DNA from: Pseudomonadota bacterium
GTDB lineage: Bacteria; Pseudomonadota; Alphaproteobacteria; Rickettsiales; UBA3002
DNA: 64,000 bases
Reading direction: 5' to 3'
Assembly: GCA_040384265.1 (NCBI GenBank)
Contig: JAZKJM010000004.1
Coordinates: forward strand, 202,418 to 266,417
Numbering within the stretch: the first letter of the stretch is position 1; every line of letters begins with the position of its first letter. Positions 1-8,034 of the stretch are shown in pieces. The translations under genes and the position numbers were made by a program. Under the pieces are notes generated by a model. The model did not search any database, was not told the DNA's origin, and saw only the letters and a list, made by a program, of their open reading frames with translations.

Positions 1-72
1 GGCCTGCAAGTCGCGCAGTATGATCCGCAGGTGCATGCGGATGATGTCGAATGGAAATCCATCGGCTTCTAG
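1..72 (+). CDS. C-terminal end of a protein, probably TolC-type outer membrane channel (partial)
   Basis: The first frame is open from the window edge to a TAG stop and encodes 23 residues ending in KSIGF, including a YDPQVHADDVEW stretch. Alphaproteobacterial TolC proteins often end in a YDP-x-xHY-x-xV-x-x-xW-x-G pattern, and tolC commonly sits directly before the popZ/DUF2497 gene, as it does here. The fragment is too short to prove the family, so the name rests on context plus a weak C-terminal match. If correct, it could supply the outer membrane channel for the exporters further along in this window, but that is inference. Confidence 0.45.
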   Translation, partial: GLQVAQYDPQVHADDVEWKSIGF

Positions 73-214
73 CGGCGTGGCCAGCAATGGATTTCTATGG
101 TCGATTTCGTCGTCGTCGCCGTGCGCGGTCGGTCACGTAGCGCGGCTACGCTCCCTCCCTGTGCGCGGGGACTCCTAGAACTCGCCGCATAGAAATCCAT
201 TGCTGGCCACGCCG
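73..214. repeat. Perfect 27-bp inverted repeat around an 88-bp spacer
   Basis: Bases 73-99 and 188-214 are exact reverse complements of each other (27 of 27). The left arm begins one base after the stop codon of the preceding gene. The 88-bp spacer contains a smaller palindrome, gtagc-gcg-gctac. No T-tract follows, so this is not a standard intrinsic terminator, though the transcript would fold into a very stable hairpin. It could be a palindromic dispersed element or a miniature mobile element. No transposase is nearby. Confidence 0.8.
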
Positions 215-371
215 GGATGCCTTGCGAACAGGAATCATTTTCTGGAAGGCGCCCATCGCAAATCGGCAACGTTTTGAGGCGGTGTGATAATCGCGGTGTA
301 CGCCGCTCGAAAATTCCTTGCATATGCATGTTACCGTAGCGTAACGTGCGTCGATAGTCAGGGAGAGTAAA

Positions 372-950
372 TTGGCCGAGCCTTCCAAAGATACGGATCA
401 GTCGATGGAGGATATCCTCCAGTCCATCAAACGCATCATTGCGGATGAGGGCGAAGCATCGCCTGCTGCCGATGTTTCGGGCGTGTTGGAGCTGACCGAG
501 CTGCTCGCCGAAGACACCGCCCCACGTCCCGCTGCCGAACAACCGGTTTCCCGTCCGATGTCGATCGAGGAAATCATGGCTGCCCCCATTTCCTCCGGCG
601 TGGTTGATGAAGAACCTGCGCCCGCGCCAACACCCGCACCGGCTCCGGCGGCCCCCGTGGTCGCCCCGGCACCTGTTCAGGCAGCGCCTGCTCCCGTGGC
701 AGCCCCTGCGGCGGATGCGTTGATGTCCGAAACAACCCTCTCGGCATCGCTTGCCGCGCTGAATGCGCTCAGCGGTGCCCCGGCAGCGGTTTCCGCCCCT
801 GCCGGCCTCCAGCTACGTTCGGGCCTCACGGTCGAGGATCTGGTGGTCGAGGCCCTGAAGCCCCTGCTCAAAGAATGGTTGGATGGCAACCTGCCATCCC
901 TCGTCAGCGCGCTGGTCGAAAAAGAGATCCGTCGCCTCGGCGCCCATTAG
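372..950 (+). CDS. popZ: PopZ-family polar organizing protein (DUF2497)
   Basis: This 192-residue protein has the two diagnostic ends of PopZ. The N-terminal helix is SMEDILQSIKRIIADEGE, and the C-terminal oligomerisation segment contains LTVEDLVVEALKPLLKEWLD and ends VEKEIRRLGAH. A long proline/alanine-rich linker (about residues 70-120) joins them. PopZ forms a cytoplasmic matrix at cell poles that binds ParB-parS and many cell-cycle regulators. The start is TTG at 372, with GGAGAG about five bases upstream; no in-frame ATG gives the family N-terminus. It lies after the probable tolC, a common alphaproteobacterial arrangement. The parS-like site at 11975 would be a natural partner. Confidence 0.9.
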   Translation: MAEPSKDTDQSMEDILQSIKRIIADEGEASPAADVSGVLELTELLAEDTAPRPAAEQPVSRPMSIEEIMAAPISSGVVDEEPAPAPTPAPAPAAPVVAPAPVQAAPAPVAAPAADALMSETTLSASLAALNALSGAPAAVSAPAGLQLRSGLTVEDLVVEALKPLLKEWLDGNLPSLVSALVEKEIRRLGAH

Positions 951-978
951 GCCGCGACGCGTGCCCTGGCGTCTGCCG

Positions 979-994
979 TTAAGGTAATCTTAAC
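979..994 (+). promoter_or_regulatory. CtrA-binding box upstream of the ankyrin-protein gene
   Basis: The sequence matches the full CtrA consensus exactly: TTAA, seven bases (ggtaatc), then TTAAC. It lies in the popZ-ankyrin gene gap about 147 bp before the ATG at 1141. CtrA is the alphaproteobacterial response regulator for cell-cycle, motility and surface genes. Whether it activates or represses here cannot be told, because no clear -10 element was found. Confidence 0.6.
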
Positions 995-1024
995 ATCCCC
1001 ATGCTAACCTTCCCGTTTAGCGAT

Positions 1025-1054
1025 GATGCGCGCCTGTTTTGTGGCGCGCGCATC
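1025..1054 (+). terminator. GC-rich hairpin after popZ, possible terminator or leader structure
   Basis: gatgcgcgcc at 1025-1034 pairs with ggcgcgcgcatc at 1043-1054, with a two-base bulge and an eight-base loop. It lies between popZ and the ankyrin gene, downstream of the CtrA box. A T-rich stretch follows only later, so termination is uncertain. Confidence 0.35.
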
Positions 1055-1140
1055 ACAGCAGTGCTATTTTGCAGCAAATTAAATTGGTTGATGCATATTT
1101 TTAATGCAGGACGCAAGGGCAGGGGTTACGAAAGTATCTT

Positions 1141-2031
1141 ATGAGAAACGCATCTCAGTATATTGAAATTACACTGAAAAGACTAAGTTTGATGATTCTC
1201 CTTACGTGGGGTCTGGGCGTGAATGTTCATGCGCAGACCTCGCCTTTTTCAGTCCCCGCGCTGCCACCCTTGCCCACGGTTCCCTCCGCCTCCGCCGCGC
1301 CGTCACCGGCGTCGCCCGGTTCGGGTGCCGCACCGGCACAAGCCACCGCACTCGCCAATCCTCCCGCCGTGGAAGGCGAGGGTGCCCCCACCATCACCAC
1401 CGCCCCGGCGAAATCCAAGGGGCTGCCCCTTGGCGCATTGCCGCCGTTGCCAGAAATCGCTGCCCCACCGGAACCGGAATCGGCCGAGGCGGGTTCCCAA
1501 GTGGCCACCCCAACCCCCGTCATGCCGCTGGGCGGCATGCCCAAGCCCGATATCGCTAAACTCCCTGCGGGCATGCCCATGCTCCCACTGCCGGGCGGGG
1601 CCACCCCCATGGCGCCCTTGTCAACCGCCACCACCCTGCCTGCCGGCCTCACCCCATCCATCCCCGAAATTACGGTGGAGCAGGACAAACCCGTCGCAAA
1701 AAGCTGGATGACGACGCTCGCCCCACCGCCGCCGCCGCCACAGACGCGTTTTAATTACCGCCGCAACGTGCTGCCCCCTGTGCTCTACCGCACCGGCGAG
1801 CGGGATTTGCAAAATCCTCACCTGCCAGCCCTCTATACCCGGGATGATTACGCCAACCTGCTGTTTCGCAGCATTGCCAGCAATGATGTGGAGGCCACCC
1901 GCGCCCTGCTGAACGCGGGCACCGGGGTCAATGTCACCAATGTGGCTGGGGAAACCCCGCTCGCACTCGCCCGCCGCACCGGCTCGGTCGAGGTCGCCGC
2001 CCTGCTCATCGCCCGCGGCGCGCGTCCGTAA
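1141..2031 (+). CDS. Exported proline-rich protein with C-terminal ankyrin repeats
   Basis: The 296-residue protein starts with a basic stretch and a hydrophobic segment (about residues 15-30, LMILLTWGLGVNVHAQ) typical of a Sec signal peptide with cleavage after AHA/HAQ. Residues about 33-195 are a low-complexity Pro/Ala linker with PLPPLP-like motifs. The C-terminal 65 residues fit two ankyrin repeats: SNDVEATRALLNAGTGVNV, then GETPLALARRTGSVEVAALL. A periplasmic or envelope binding role is likely; the partner is unknown. The CtrA box at 979-994 suggests cell-cycle-linked expression. The 3' end overlaps the convergent gene at 2006-2320 by 26 bp. Confidence 0.75.
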   Translation: MRNASQYIEITLKRLSLMILLTWGLGVNVHAQTSPFSVPALPPLPTVPSASAAPSPASPGSGAAPAQATALANPPAVEGEGAPTITTAPAKSKGLPLGALPPLPEIAAPPEPESAEAGSQVATPTPVMPLGGMPKPDIAKLPAGMPMLPLPGGATPMAPLSTATTLPAGLTPSIPEITVEQDKPVAKSWMTTLAPPPPPPQTRFNYRRNVLPPVLYRTGERDLQNPHLPALYTRDDYANLLFRSIASNDVEATRALLNAGTGVNVTNVAGETPLALARRTGSVEVAALLIARGARP

Positions 2032-2320
2032 CGGGAGTGGCCGGTGTGTCCTGCACCGGCGGATGGGTCATCAGGCATTCAACAAACATCGGCAGTTCCG
2101 GATGGCTGGGGCTGTTGATGGTGGCGATCAGGTTTTCAATCCCACCCACCGCAAGCGTCACATCTTCCAGCGTAACAAGGGCCTTCTGCAGCTCCTCGTA
2201 GGGCACCGCGCCCCCAACGGCAAGAGGGCGCCCGACATTATACATATAGTGTTGAGAATGTGCCTCAATCACACATTTCTCAAAGGTGTTTAATTCCTCG
2301 TAGGTTTTATAGCGTTCCAT
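2006..2320 (-). CDS. Small unknown protein, paralogue A of a tandem pair
   Basis: A 104-residue protein of unrecognised family. It shares with its neighbour (2349-2645) the N-terminal pattern ME[RK]Y[KQ]TYE-L-FEKCVI, a variable middle, and the strongly conserved core TLAVGGIEN[LV]IATIN[ST]P, then a divergent tail. The start is ATG at 2320; longer in-frame extensions share no similarity with the paralogue and lack a good ribosome site. No signal peptide or membrane segment is seen. The two genes are 28 bp apart on the same strand and probably form one transcript. Its 3' end overlaps the ankyrin gene on the opposite strand. Confidence 0.65.
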   Translation of the reverse strand: MERYKTYEELNTFEKCVIEAHSQHYMYNVGRPLAVGGAVPYEELQKALVTLEDVTLAVGGIENLIATINSPSHPELPMFVECLMTHPPVQDTPATPVTDARRGR

Positions 2321-2348
2321 CCTGCTAGGGCTCCTGCGAAGCGCGGAC

Positions 2349-2645
2349 TTAACGGGCGTTGGCAGGTGTGCTGCGGCTTGGCGTATACTGCTGTGCGCAA
2401 CGGGGCAGGATAGGGGCCTCTGGATGGCCCGGCGTGTTGATGGTGGCAATCACATTCTCGATACCGCCTACAGCAAGCGTAATATCGCGCATCCGTAACA
2501 TGGCTGCATCGAGGGTTTCCGGAGACAAGCGGCCATTGCCATCCTTGGCGGCCATTGAGATCATAGGGGCATAATAGATGGTATGATTCCGAATCACACA
2601 TTTTTCAAACGGTGTTAACTGCTCATAGGTCTGATATTTTTCCAT
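2349..2645 (-). CDS. Small unknown protein, paralogue B of a tandem pair
   Basis: A 98-residue protein clearly related to the product of 2006-2320, with MEKYQTYEQLTPFEKCVI at the start and DITLAVGGIENVIATIN in the middle. The shared pattern across both copies argues that both are genuinely coding. The ATG at 2645 follows a GGAG ribosome site about eight bases upstream. The conserved cysteine in FEKCVI and the invariant GGIEN core are candidate functional positions. Function unknown. Confidence 0.65.
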   Translation of the reverse strand: MEKYQTYEQLTPFEKCVIRNHTIYYAPMISMAAKDGNGRLSPETLDAAMLRMRDITLAVGGIENVIATINTPGHPEAPILPRCAQQYTPSRSTPANAR

Positions 2646-2797
2646 CGGTCGTGCTCCAGTATCGGGTGATAGGCAAACTATAGCAGCCCTCCATGACAGT
2701 TTCATGACGGCGCGCGAAGATTCCGGCGGCCCATCAAGCTTCTTGACCTCGCCTCCCGCCTGCGGCATTGGTTTGCCTGACAAATCATGAGGAATTT

Positions 2798-4519
2798 ATG
2801 ACCAAAACCTACGGTAAATCCACCCTCGTTTCCCGCCACACCACCTTCGGGCCGGAGCGCGCGCCGCACCGTTCGTATCTCTATGCGATGGGGCTGGGCG
2901 AAAAACAGATCAACGCCCCGCTGGTCGGCGTCGCCACCACCTGGAACGAAGCCGCGCCGTGCAACATCACCCTGGCCCGCCAGGCGCAGGTCGTCAAAAA
3001 GGGCGTCGCGGCGGCGGGCGGCACCCCGCGTGAATTCACCACCATCACCGTGACCGATGGCATCGCCATGGGCCATCAGGGCATGAAGTCCTCGCTCGTC
3101 AGCCGCGATGTGATCGCCGATTCCGTCGAGCTCACCATGCGCGGCCATTGCTACGATGCGCTCGTCGGCCTTGCCGGCTGCGACAAATCCCTCCCCGGCC
3201 TCATGATGTCGATGGTGCGCCTCAACGTGCCCAGCGTCTTCATCTATGGCGGCAGCATCCTGCCGGGCAAATACAACGGCAAGGACGTCACCGTCGTCGA
3301 TGTGTTCGAAGGGGTCGGCCAGCTCAACGCCGGTAAAATGACCGAGGACGAACTGCGCAAGCTGGAGCAGGTTGCCTGCCCATCGGGCGGCAGCTGCGGT
3401 GGCCAGTTCACCGCCAACACCATGGCCTGCGTGAGTGAGGCCATCGGCCTCGCGCTGCCCGGTTCCGCCGGTGCGCCTGCGCCATATGAATCGCGCGATG
3501 CGCTGTGTTTCGAATCCGGCGAGGCGATCATGCGCCTCATCAAAGACCGCCTGCGCCCGCGCGATATCGTCACCCGCAAGGCGCTGGAAAATGCCGCTGC
3601 GGTCGTCGCGGCCACCGGCGGCTCCACCAACGGCGCGCTGCATCTGCCCGCCATCGCCCACGAAGCGGGGATTGATTTTGACATTCACGCCGTCGGCAAA
3701 ATCTTTAAACGCACGCCATACCTGGCCGATCTCATGCCCGGCGGCCGCTACACCGCGAAGGATCTCTACGATGTCGGCGGCGTCGAAATCGTCATGCGTA
3801 CGCTGCTGGATGGCGGCTTCCTGCATGGCGACTGCATGACCGTCACCGGCAAAACCATCGCCGAAAACCTCAAGCGCACCAAATTCCCTAAAGGGCAGGA
3901 CGTGGTCTACCACTACAGCAAACCGCTGCGGAGCGAAGGCGGCGTGGTGACGCTGAAAGGCAACCTCGCGCCCGAAGGCGCCATCGTGAAAGTCGCGGGC
4001 ATGAAAAACCTCGTCTTCACCGGCCCGGCGCGCTGCTTTGATTCCGAGGAAGACTGCTTCGCCGCCGTCAGCGCTAAAAAATACAAAGCCGGCGACGTGC
4101 TCGTTATCCGTTACGAAGGGCCCAAAGGTGGCCCCGGCATGCGCGAAATGCTCTCCACCACCGCGGCGCTTTATGGCCAGGGTGTCGGCGAAACCGTCGC
4201 CCTCATCACGGATGGCCGCTTCAGCGGCGGCACGCGCGGCTTCTGCATCGGCCATGTCGGCCCGGAAGCAGCGGTCGGCGGCCCTATCGGGCTGCTCAAG
4301 AATGGCGACAGCATCACCATCGATGCGGTTAAGGGCACGATCTCAGTGGATCTCTCCCCCAAAGAAATCGCTGCGCGTCGCACGCGCTGGAAGCCGCGGG
4401 TGAATGATTACCAATCCGGCGCCCTGTGGAAATATGCCCAAACTGTCGGCAGTGCCGAAAACGGTGCGGTCACCCATCCGGGCGCGGCAGCGGAGAAGCA
4501 TATTTTCGCTGATATGTAA
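2798..4519 (+). CDS. ilvD: Dihydroxy-acid dehydratase
   Basis: This enzyme dehydrates 2,3-dihydroxy-isovalerate and -methylvalerate to the 2-oxo acids that precede valine, leucine and isoleucine. It is a cytoplasmic iron-sulfur protein. The 573-residue product has the three family cysteine motifs: [28 protein letters not shown], and a C-terminal [21 protein letters not shown] block. Length is normal for IlvD. The chosen ATG at 2798 has TGAGGA just upstream; an in-frame ATG 30 bp earlier has no such site. The gene stands alone, away from other ilv genes in the window. Confidence 0.97.
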   Translation: MTKTYGKSTLVSRHTTFGPERAPHRSYLYAMGLGEKQINAPLVGVATTWNEAAPCNITLARQAQVVKKGVAAAGGTPREFTTITVTDGIAMGHQGMKSSLVSRDVIADSVELTMRGHCYDALVGLAGCDKSLPGLMMSMVRLNVPSVFIYGGSILPGKYNGKDVTVVDVFEGVGQLNAGKMTEDELRKLEQVACPSGGSCGGQFTANTMACVSEAIGLALPGSAGAPAPYESRDALCFESGEAIMRLIKDRLRPRDIVTRKALENAAAVVAATGGSTNGALHLPAIAHEAGIDFDIHAVGKIFKRTPYLADLMPGGRYTAKDLYDVGGVEIVMRTLLDGGFLHGDCMTVTGKTIAENLKRTKFPKGQDVVYHYSKPLRSEGGVVTLKGNLAPEGAIVKVAGMKNLVFTGPARCFDSEEDCFAAVSAKKYKAGDVLVIRYEGPKGGPGMREMLSTTAALYGQGVGETVALITDGRFSGGTRGFCIGHVGPEAAVGGPIGLLKNGDSITIDAVKGTISVDLSPKEIAARRTRWKPRVNDYQSGALWKYAQTVGSAENGAVTHPGAAAEKHIFADM

Positions 4520-4535
4520 GCGGGTTATTTCCTAG

Positions 4536-4554
4536 TTGATAATCGTTCGCAATT
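4536..4554. promoter_or_regulatory. Possible Fur/iron-responsive box
   Basis: TTGATAATCGTTCGCAATT (reverse strand AATTGCGAACGATTATCAA) resembles proteobacterial Fur boxes of the TTGCGAATGATTATCA type. It lies 47 bp before the DUF2061 gene. The match is by eye and imperfect as a palindrome. Confidence 0.35.
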
Positions 4555-4601
4555 CTGATAGGTTAAATCTATTGGAAACACTAAAACGATAGGTATCAAC
4601 C

Positions 4602-4802
4602 ATGGTCGCTCTCATCCGCAAACACCCGGTGCTCGCCAAAACCGCCACCTACAGCATGACGCACGTCACCGTCGCGATCACGGTCGCCTATGTGCTTTCC
4701 GGCAATTTCGCGGTGGCGCTGTCGATCGGGCTGATCGAGCCGATGGTGCAAACCTTCACCTTTTACTTCCACGAGCGCGGCTGGAAAAAATTCCTGGGTT
4801 GA
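4602..4802 (+). CDS. DUF2061 small membrane protein
   Basis: This 66-residue protein has the DUF2061 pattern: KTATYSMTHVTVAITVAYVLSG, a second hydrophobic stretch, and the ending VQTFTFYFHERGWKKF. Two transmembrane helices are expected in the inner membrane. The biochemical role of the family is unknown. In other bacteria DUF2061 is sometimes found beside or fused to sulfate-assimilation genes, but no such neighbours are present. The ATG is preceded by AGGTATCAACC. A Fur-like box lies upstream. Confidence 0.85.
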   Translation: MVALIRKHPVLAKTATYSMTHVTVAITVAYVLSGNFAVALSIGLIEPMVQTFTFYFHERGWKKFLG

Positions 4803-4833
4803 ATCTCGCCCCCATGTGCAATAGATGGGGGGT

Positions 4834-5490
4834 ATGAGCGAAGAACAACAGTTGCTACCGGAAGGCCTCGCCAAGGGTTACGCCAAGTTTCGGCAGTTCA
4901 AATATGCCCGCCATGCCCAACGCTACATGCGCCTTGCGGTCGAGAGCCAGAAACCGCACACCATGGTGATCGCCTGCTGCGACAGCCGCGCCGCGCCGGA
5001 AACCATTTTTGACGCCAGCGCCGGTGAGCTGTTCGTGGTGCGCAACGTCGCCAACATCGTCCCACCCTATGCGCCCGATGGTGAGCGCCACTCCACCAGC
5101 GCCGCGCTCGAATTCGCGGTGCATTCCATCGGCGTCAAAAACATCGTCGTCATGGGCCACGGCAAATGCGGCGGCATCGCGGCTGTCGTCAGCGATATGA
5201 ACCCGCTGACCAAAGGCGACTTCATCGGCAAATGGATGGCCGAGGTGAAAGAGGTGGTCGATACCGTCGCCGTGCCGCAGGACTGCTCCGACCATGACCG
5301 CCACACCATCGTCGAGCGCGCCTCCGTGGTGCAATCCCTCAAAAATCTCGAAGCCTTCCCATGGATCGCCCGGCTGGTCGAAGCCGCCGAACTCACCGTC
5401 ATCGGCGCCTGGTTCGACATCGCCCTGGGCGAGCTCTATGTCTACGATGGCACCAGCGACGCCTGGGTAAAAGCGGGCGAGAACCAGTAG
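4834..5490 (+). CDS. Beta-class carbonic anhydrase
   Basis: It interconverts CO2 and bicarbonate using a zinc ion. The 218-residue protein carries the beta-class zinc ligands and active-site pair: Cys and Asp-Ser-Arg in ACCDSRAAPETIF, and His/Cys in GHGKCGG. The loop FVVRNVANIVPPY is also diagnostic. Length is normal for the family. Two in-frame ATGs (4825 and 4834) are possible; the second gives the usual MSEEQ-type start after a G-rich stretch. The gene follows the DUF2061 gene by about 30 bp and may be cotranscribed. Confidence 0.93.
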   Translation: MSEEQQLLPEGLAKGYAKFRQFKYARHAQRYMRLAVESQKPHTMVIACCDSRAAPETIFDASAGELFVVRNVANIVPPYAPDGERHSTSAALEFAVHSIGVKNIVVMGHGKCGGIAAVVSDMNPLTKGDFIGKWMAEVKEVVDTVAVPQDCSDHDRHTIVERASVVQSLKNLEAFPWIARLVEAAELTVIGAWFDIALGELYVYDGTSDAWVKAGENQ

Positions 5491-5556
5491 GCTCCACAGC
5501 CGAATTTTCATGCAATTGTCATATTCCATCCGCCTATTCTCCCTATAATGGTGCCT

Positions 5557-6222
5557 ATGGAAAAGAAAACCTCCGACCTCTTTGTTCAGGCCAGCAGCTT
5601 TGCCATGGATTTTTTTACAACGCTGGCCACCGTGCCTGCCGTGCTGGCGACAGGCTACAAGCTTTTTGGGGCAAAGAAATTCACCACCGAATATGTGCGC
5701 CTGCTGAAGAGCCCGACGGTGCTGGCCACCGCGACCACGATGGGTTTAATCGGCGCGATGCTGGAGCGCACGGCACAACGTTTCGGTCGATTCCATCGTG
5801 ACGATGAGCGCGCAGAACTCGATGCCTTGCGCGAACATGTCCGTGAAGAGGGGCTGACAGTGTATAGCGACGCTGAAGGCATCGGTCTGAAAAAATACGT
5901 TGATGGCAGGATGCATGCGATCCGTGTGACGAAAGCCGAGAATGGAACCGTGCAGGTCGAGCCTATTGCGAGCGAGTTCTCGTCGTCTGCAGCTATGAGT
6001 TCGCCGGAGCAATTGCAGGCTGAAAACATCGCCATGCGCGCGCAGCTCAATCAAACCGGCCAGATATTGCTGCATGTCGCCCAGGAAGTTGAAAAGGGCC
6101 ACCTTGGCAACAGCACCTTGCAGCTGGATGAATCTTCCGCGCCACCGACCCATGTGGCGCGCCTTGAAGCCGAGAAAGCAATGCAGCAGCTGGCTGCGGT
6201 TGCTCCAAGCCTTACCCACTAA
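5557..6222 (+). CDS. Unknown protein with N-terminal membrane segments
   Basis: I do not recognise this 221-residue protein. Residues about 15-40 (FAMDFFTTLATVPAVLATGY) and 48-68 (SPTVLATATTMGLIGAML) are hydrophobic and could be two membrane helices. The rest is hydrophilic with a charged, probably helical stretch near residues 70-95 and a second one near 155-190. An in-frame ATG nine bases upstream is the alternative start. A TATAAT hexamer overlaps that upstream ATG, so transcription might begin right at 5557 and the message might have almost no leader; this is weak without a matching -35. A strong bidirectional terminator follows. Confidence 0.6.
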   Translation: MEKKTSDLFVQASSFAMDFFTTLATVPAVLATGYKLFGAKKFTTEYVRLLKSPTVLATATTMGLIGAMLERTAQRFGRFHRDDERAELDALREHVREEGLTVYSDAEGIGLKKYVDGRMHAIRVTKAENGTVQVEPIASEFSSSAAMSSPEQLQAENIAMRAQLNQTGQILLHVAQEVEKGHLGNSTLQLDESSAPPTHVARLEAEKAMQQLAAVAPSLTH

Positions 6223-6224
6223 TA

Positions 6225-6251
6225 AAAAAGGGAGCCACTGGCTCCCTTTTT
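6225..6251. terminator. Bidirectional intrinsic terminator
   Basis: A perfect 12-bp stem (aaaaagggagcc / ggctccctttt t) closes on a three-base ACT loop, with A-runs and T-runs on the two sides. It can terminate both the unknown gene ending at 6222 and ntrX arriving on the other strand. Confidence 0.92.
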
Positions 6252-6271
6252 CAGTCCGGCGTGGCGTTACG

Positions 6272-7666
6272 TTACGCCGCGTGTTTGTCTTCGTTGCCGA
6301 TGCCGAGCATTTTCAGCTTACGGTGCAGGGCGCTGCGCTCCATGCCAACAAAGTTGCTGGTTTTGGAGATGTTGCCGCCAAAGCGGTTGATCTGCGCGGC
6401 GAGATACTGCTTCTCGAACGTCTCACGGGCCTCGCGTAGCGGCATGCTCATGATGTCGTTGGAGAGTTCCGGACGCAGCACGGTGATGTTGGAATCGATC
6501 AGCTCCGGCGGCAGCGAATCGGCGGTGATTTCGCCATTCGCACCGACCTGCGCCATGATGATCAGCCATTCCATCACATTGCGCAGCTGGCGCACATTGC
6601 CCGGCCAGTTATAGGATTGCAGCACGGTGAGGGCATCCTCGCCCAGCACGCGGGTGGCAAGGCCCATCGCATCCGCCGCGCGCTTGAGGAAGTGCGTGGA
6701 GAGGGCGGCGATATCGTCGCGGCGCTCGCGCAGGTTTGGCATCCGCAGCGGCACCACGTTGAGGCGGTAATAGAGATCCTCGCGGAAACGGCCGGCGGTG
6801 ATTTCTTCCTGCAGGTCCTTGTTGGTCGCCGCAATCACGCGCACATCCACGCTGACGCGCTTGTTGCCACGCACGCGCTCGAAGCTTTGCTCCTGCAGGG
6901 CGCGCAGCAGGCGGCCTTGCGTTTCCATATGCATATCGGCCACTTCGTCGATAAACAGCGTGCCGCCATGGGCGCGCTCCAGCAGGCCGAGCTTCTCGGC
7001 GCCGCCGTTGGGGTTGGTGTCCTCGGTGCCAAACAGCTCCGCCTCAATCCGCGAGGGGGTGAGGGCGGCGGCGTTGAGCACCACAAACGCCGCATGCCCA
7101 CGCATCGAGCGCGAGTGGATGAGGCGGGCGATCAATTCCTTGCCCGTGCCCGGCGCGCCGGTGATGAGAATGCGCGAGTTGGTCGGCGCCACTTTTTCCA
7201 CCGTCTGGCGGACAATGTTGATCGCGGCGCTGTTGCCGATCAGTTCGCTTTCGTTGCTGCCGCGCTTGCGCAGCTCGACGTTTTCGCTACGCAGTTTTGC
7301 CGCTTCCAGCGCGCGGCGCACGATGATGAGCAGGCGCTCGGCCGAGAACGGTTTCTCGATGTAATCATACGCGCCCATGCGGATCGCGGTGACGGCGGTT
7401 TCGATATTGCCATGGCCGGAAATCATGATGACCGGCACATGCGCGTATTTTTTCTGGACGATCTCAAGGATGCCGAGCCCGTCGAGCTCCGAACCTTGCA
7501 GCCAGATGTCGAGGATGATGGCGGCGGGAACCCGCTCGGCCAGGGATTTCAGTGCACGGTCGGAGTTGTTGGCAACCCGTACGGCGTATTTCTCGTCGGA
7601 AAGAATATCGGAAATAAGGGAGGTGATGTCCGATTCATCATCGATGACAAGAATGTCTGCAGCCAT
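6272..7666 (-). CDS. ntrX: Nitrogen assimilation response regulator NtrX
   Basis: A 464-residue regulator with a receiver domain (about 1-120; ILVIDDESD, LDIWLQGSELDGL, KPFS), an AAA+ ATPase domain (about 145-375; Walker A GAPGTGKE, FIDEVADM) and a C-terminal Fis-type helix-turn-helix. The sigma54-contacting GAFTGA loop is absent and replaced by ELFGTEDTNP, as is usual for alphaproteobacterial NtrX. It is the cognate partner of NtrY in redox and nitrogen control and in some species affects the cell cycle. It is the last gene of the dusB-ntrBC-ntrYX cluster and is 368 bp from ntrY, which suggests its own promoter. Confidence 0.95.
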   Translation of the reverse strand: MAADILVIDDESDITSLISDILSDEKYAVRVANNSDRALKSLAERVPAAIILDIWLQGSELDGLGILEIVQKKYAHVPVIMISGHGNIETAVTAIRMGAYDYIEKPFSAERLLIIVRRALEAAKLRSENVELRKRGSNESELIGNSAAINIVRQTVEKVAPTNSRILITGAPGTGKELIARLIHSRSMRGHAAFVVLNAAALTPSRIEAELFGTEDTNPNGGAEKLGLLERAHGGTLFIDEVADMHMETQGRLLRALQEQSFERVRGNKRVSVDVRVIAATNKDLQEEITAGRFREDLYYRLNVVPLRMPNLRERRDDIAALSTHFLKRAADAMGLATRVLGEDALTVLQSYNWPGNVRQLRNVMEWLIIMAQVGANGEITADSLPPELIDSNITVLRPELSNDIMSMPLREARETFEKQYLAAQINRFGGNISKTSNFVGMERSALHRKLKMLGIGNEDKHAA

Positions 7667-7874
7667 GTTAACAACCTCTAGCGTCTGTTTTAAATCAACG
7701 TTTCTTGCTTACCGACGCGCATTTTTTGTGCTGTTGCCCAAAAGTTACACGCCGCCATCTATTTGTCCAGCATTAATTATTGTGGGGGGTGTGATTTCTT
7801 TCACCCACTACCTATAGATATTTGCGCGTTACTTGGTGGCGGCAGTTGCCGCAACTACTCGCGCTGTCACCCAG

Positions 7875-7948
7875 CGAGCCGGGCGAGTCAGCCATGAGCC
7901 CGCGATAGTGGCGCGCAGCATTGGTCAGCAGACCAATGTGTAGCAAAC
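7875..7948. repeat. Dispersed 74-bp hairpin repeat, copy A
   Basis: It begins cgagccgggcgag and ends tagcaaac. A stem CATTGGTC (7919-7926) and GACCAATG (7931-7938) closes on AGCA. It is an imperfect copy of the unit at 7957-8030 and lies in the ntrY-ntrX gap. The other members are at 12023 and 19588. Confidence 0.85.
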
Positions 7949-7956
7949 TAGAACCA

Positions 7957-8030
7957 CGAGCCGGGCGAGCGAGCCATCAGCCCGCGAGAGCGGCGCGCAG
8001 CATTGGTCAGCAGACCAATGCGTAGCAAAC
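7957..8030. repeat. Dispersed 74-bp hairpin repeat, copy B
   Basis: This is the second copy, tandem to copy A with an 82-bp period. The hairpin GCATTGGTC (8000-8008) and GACCAATGC (8013-8021) is perfect. The repeat ends five bases before the ntrY stop codon on the minus strand. It may act as a REP-like transcript-stabilising or terminating structure. Confidence 0.85.
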
Positions 8031-8034
8031 AAGA

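Noticed and set aside
2702..4255. A 517-residue open frame opposite ilvD
   Set aside because: ilvD is complete and family-typical on the other strand; the antisense frame is rich in His/Gly/Ala with no domain and is a high-GC codon shadow.
5544..5557. Leaderless promoter with TATAAT before the unknown membrane protein gene
   Set aside because: No -35 hexamer lies at 16-18 bp spacing; TTGTCA is 22 bp away. It is kept only as a note in that gene.
7875..8030. Possible CRISPR array
   Set aside because: Only two copies are tandem, the units are 74 bp with 8 bp between them, and others are dispersed singly. There are no spacers of even length and no cas genes.
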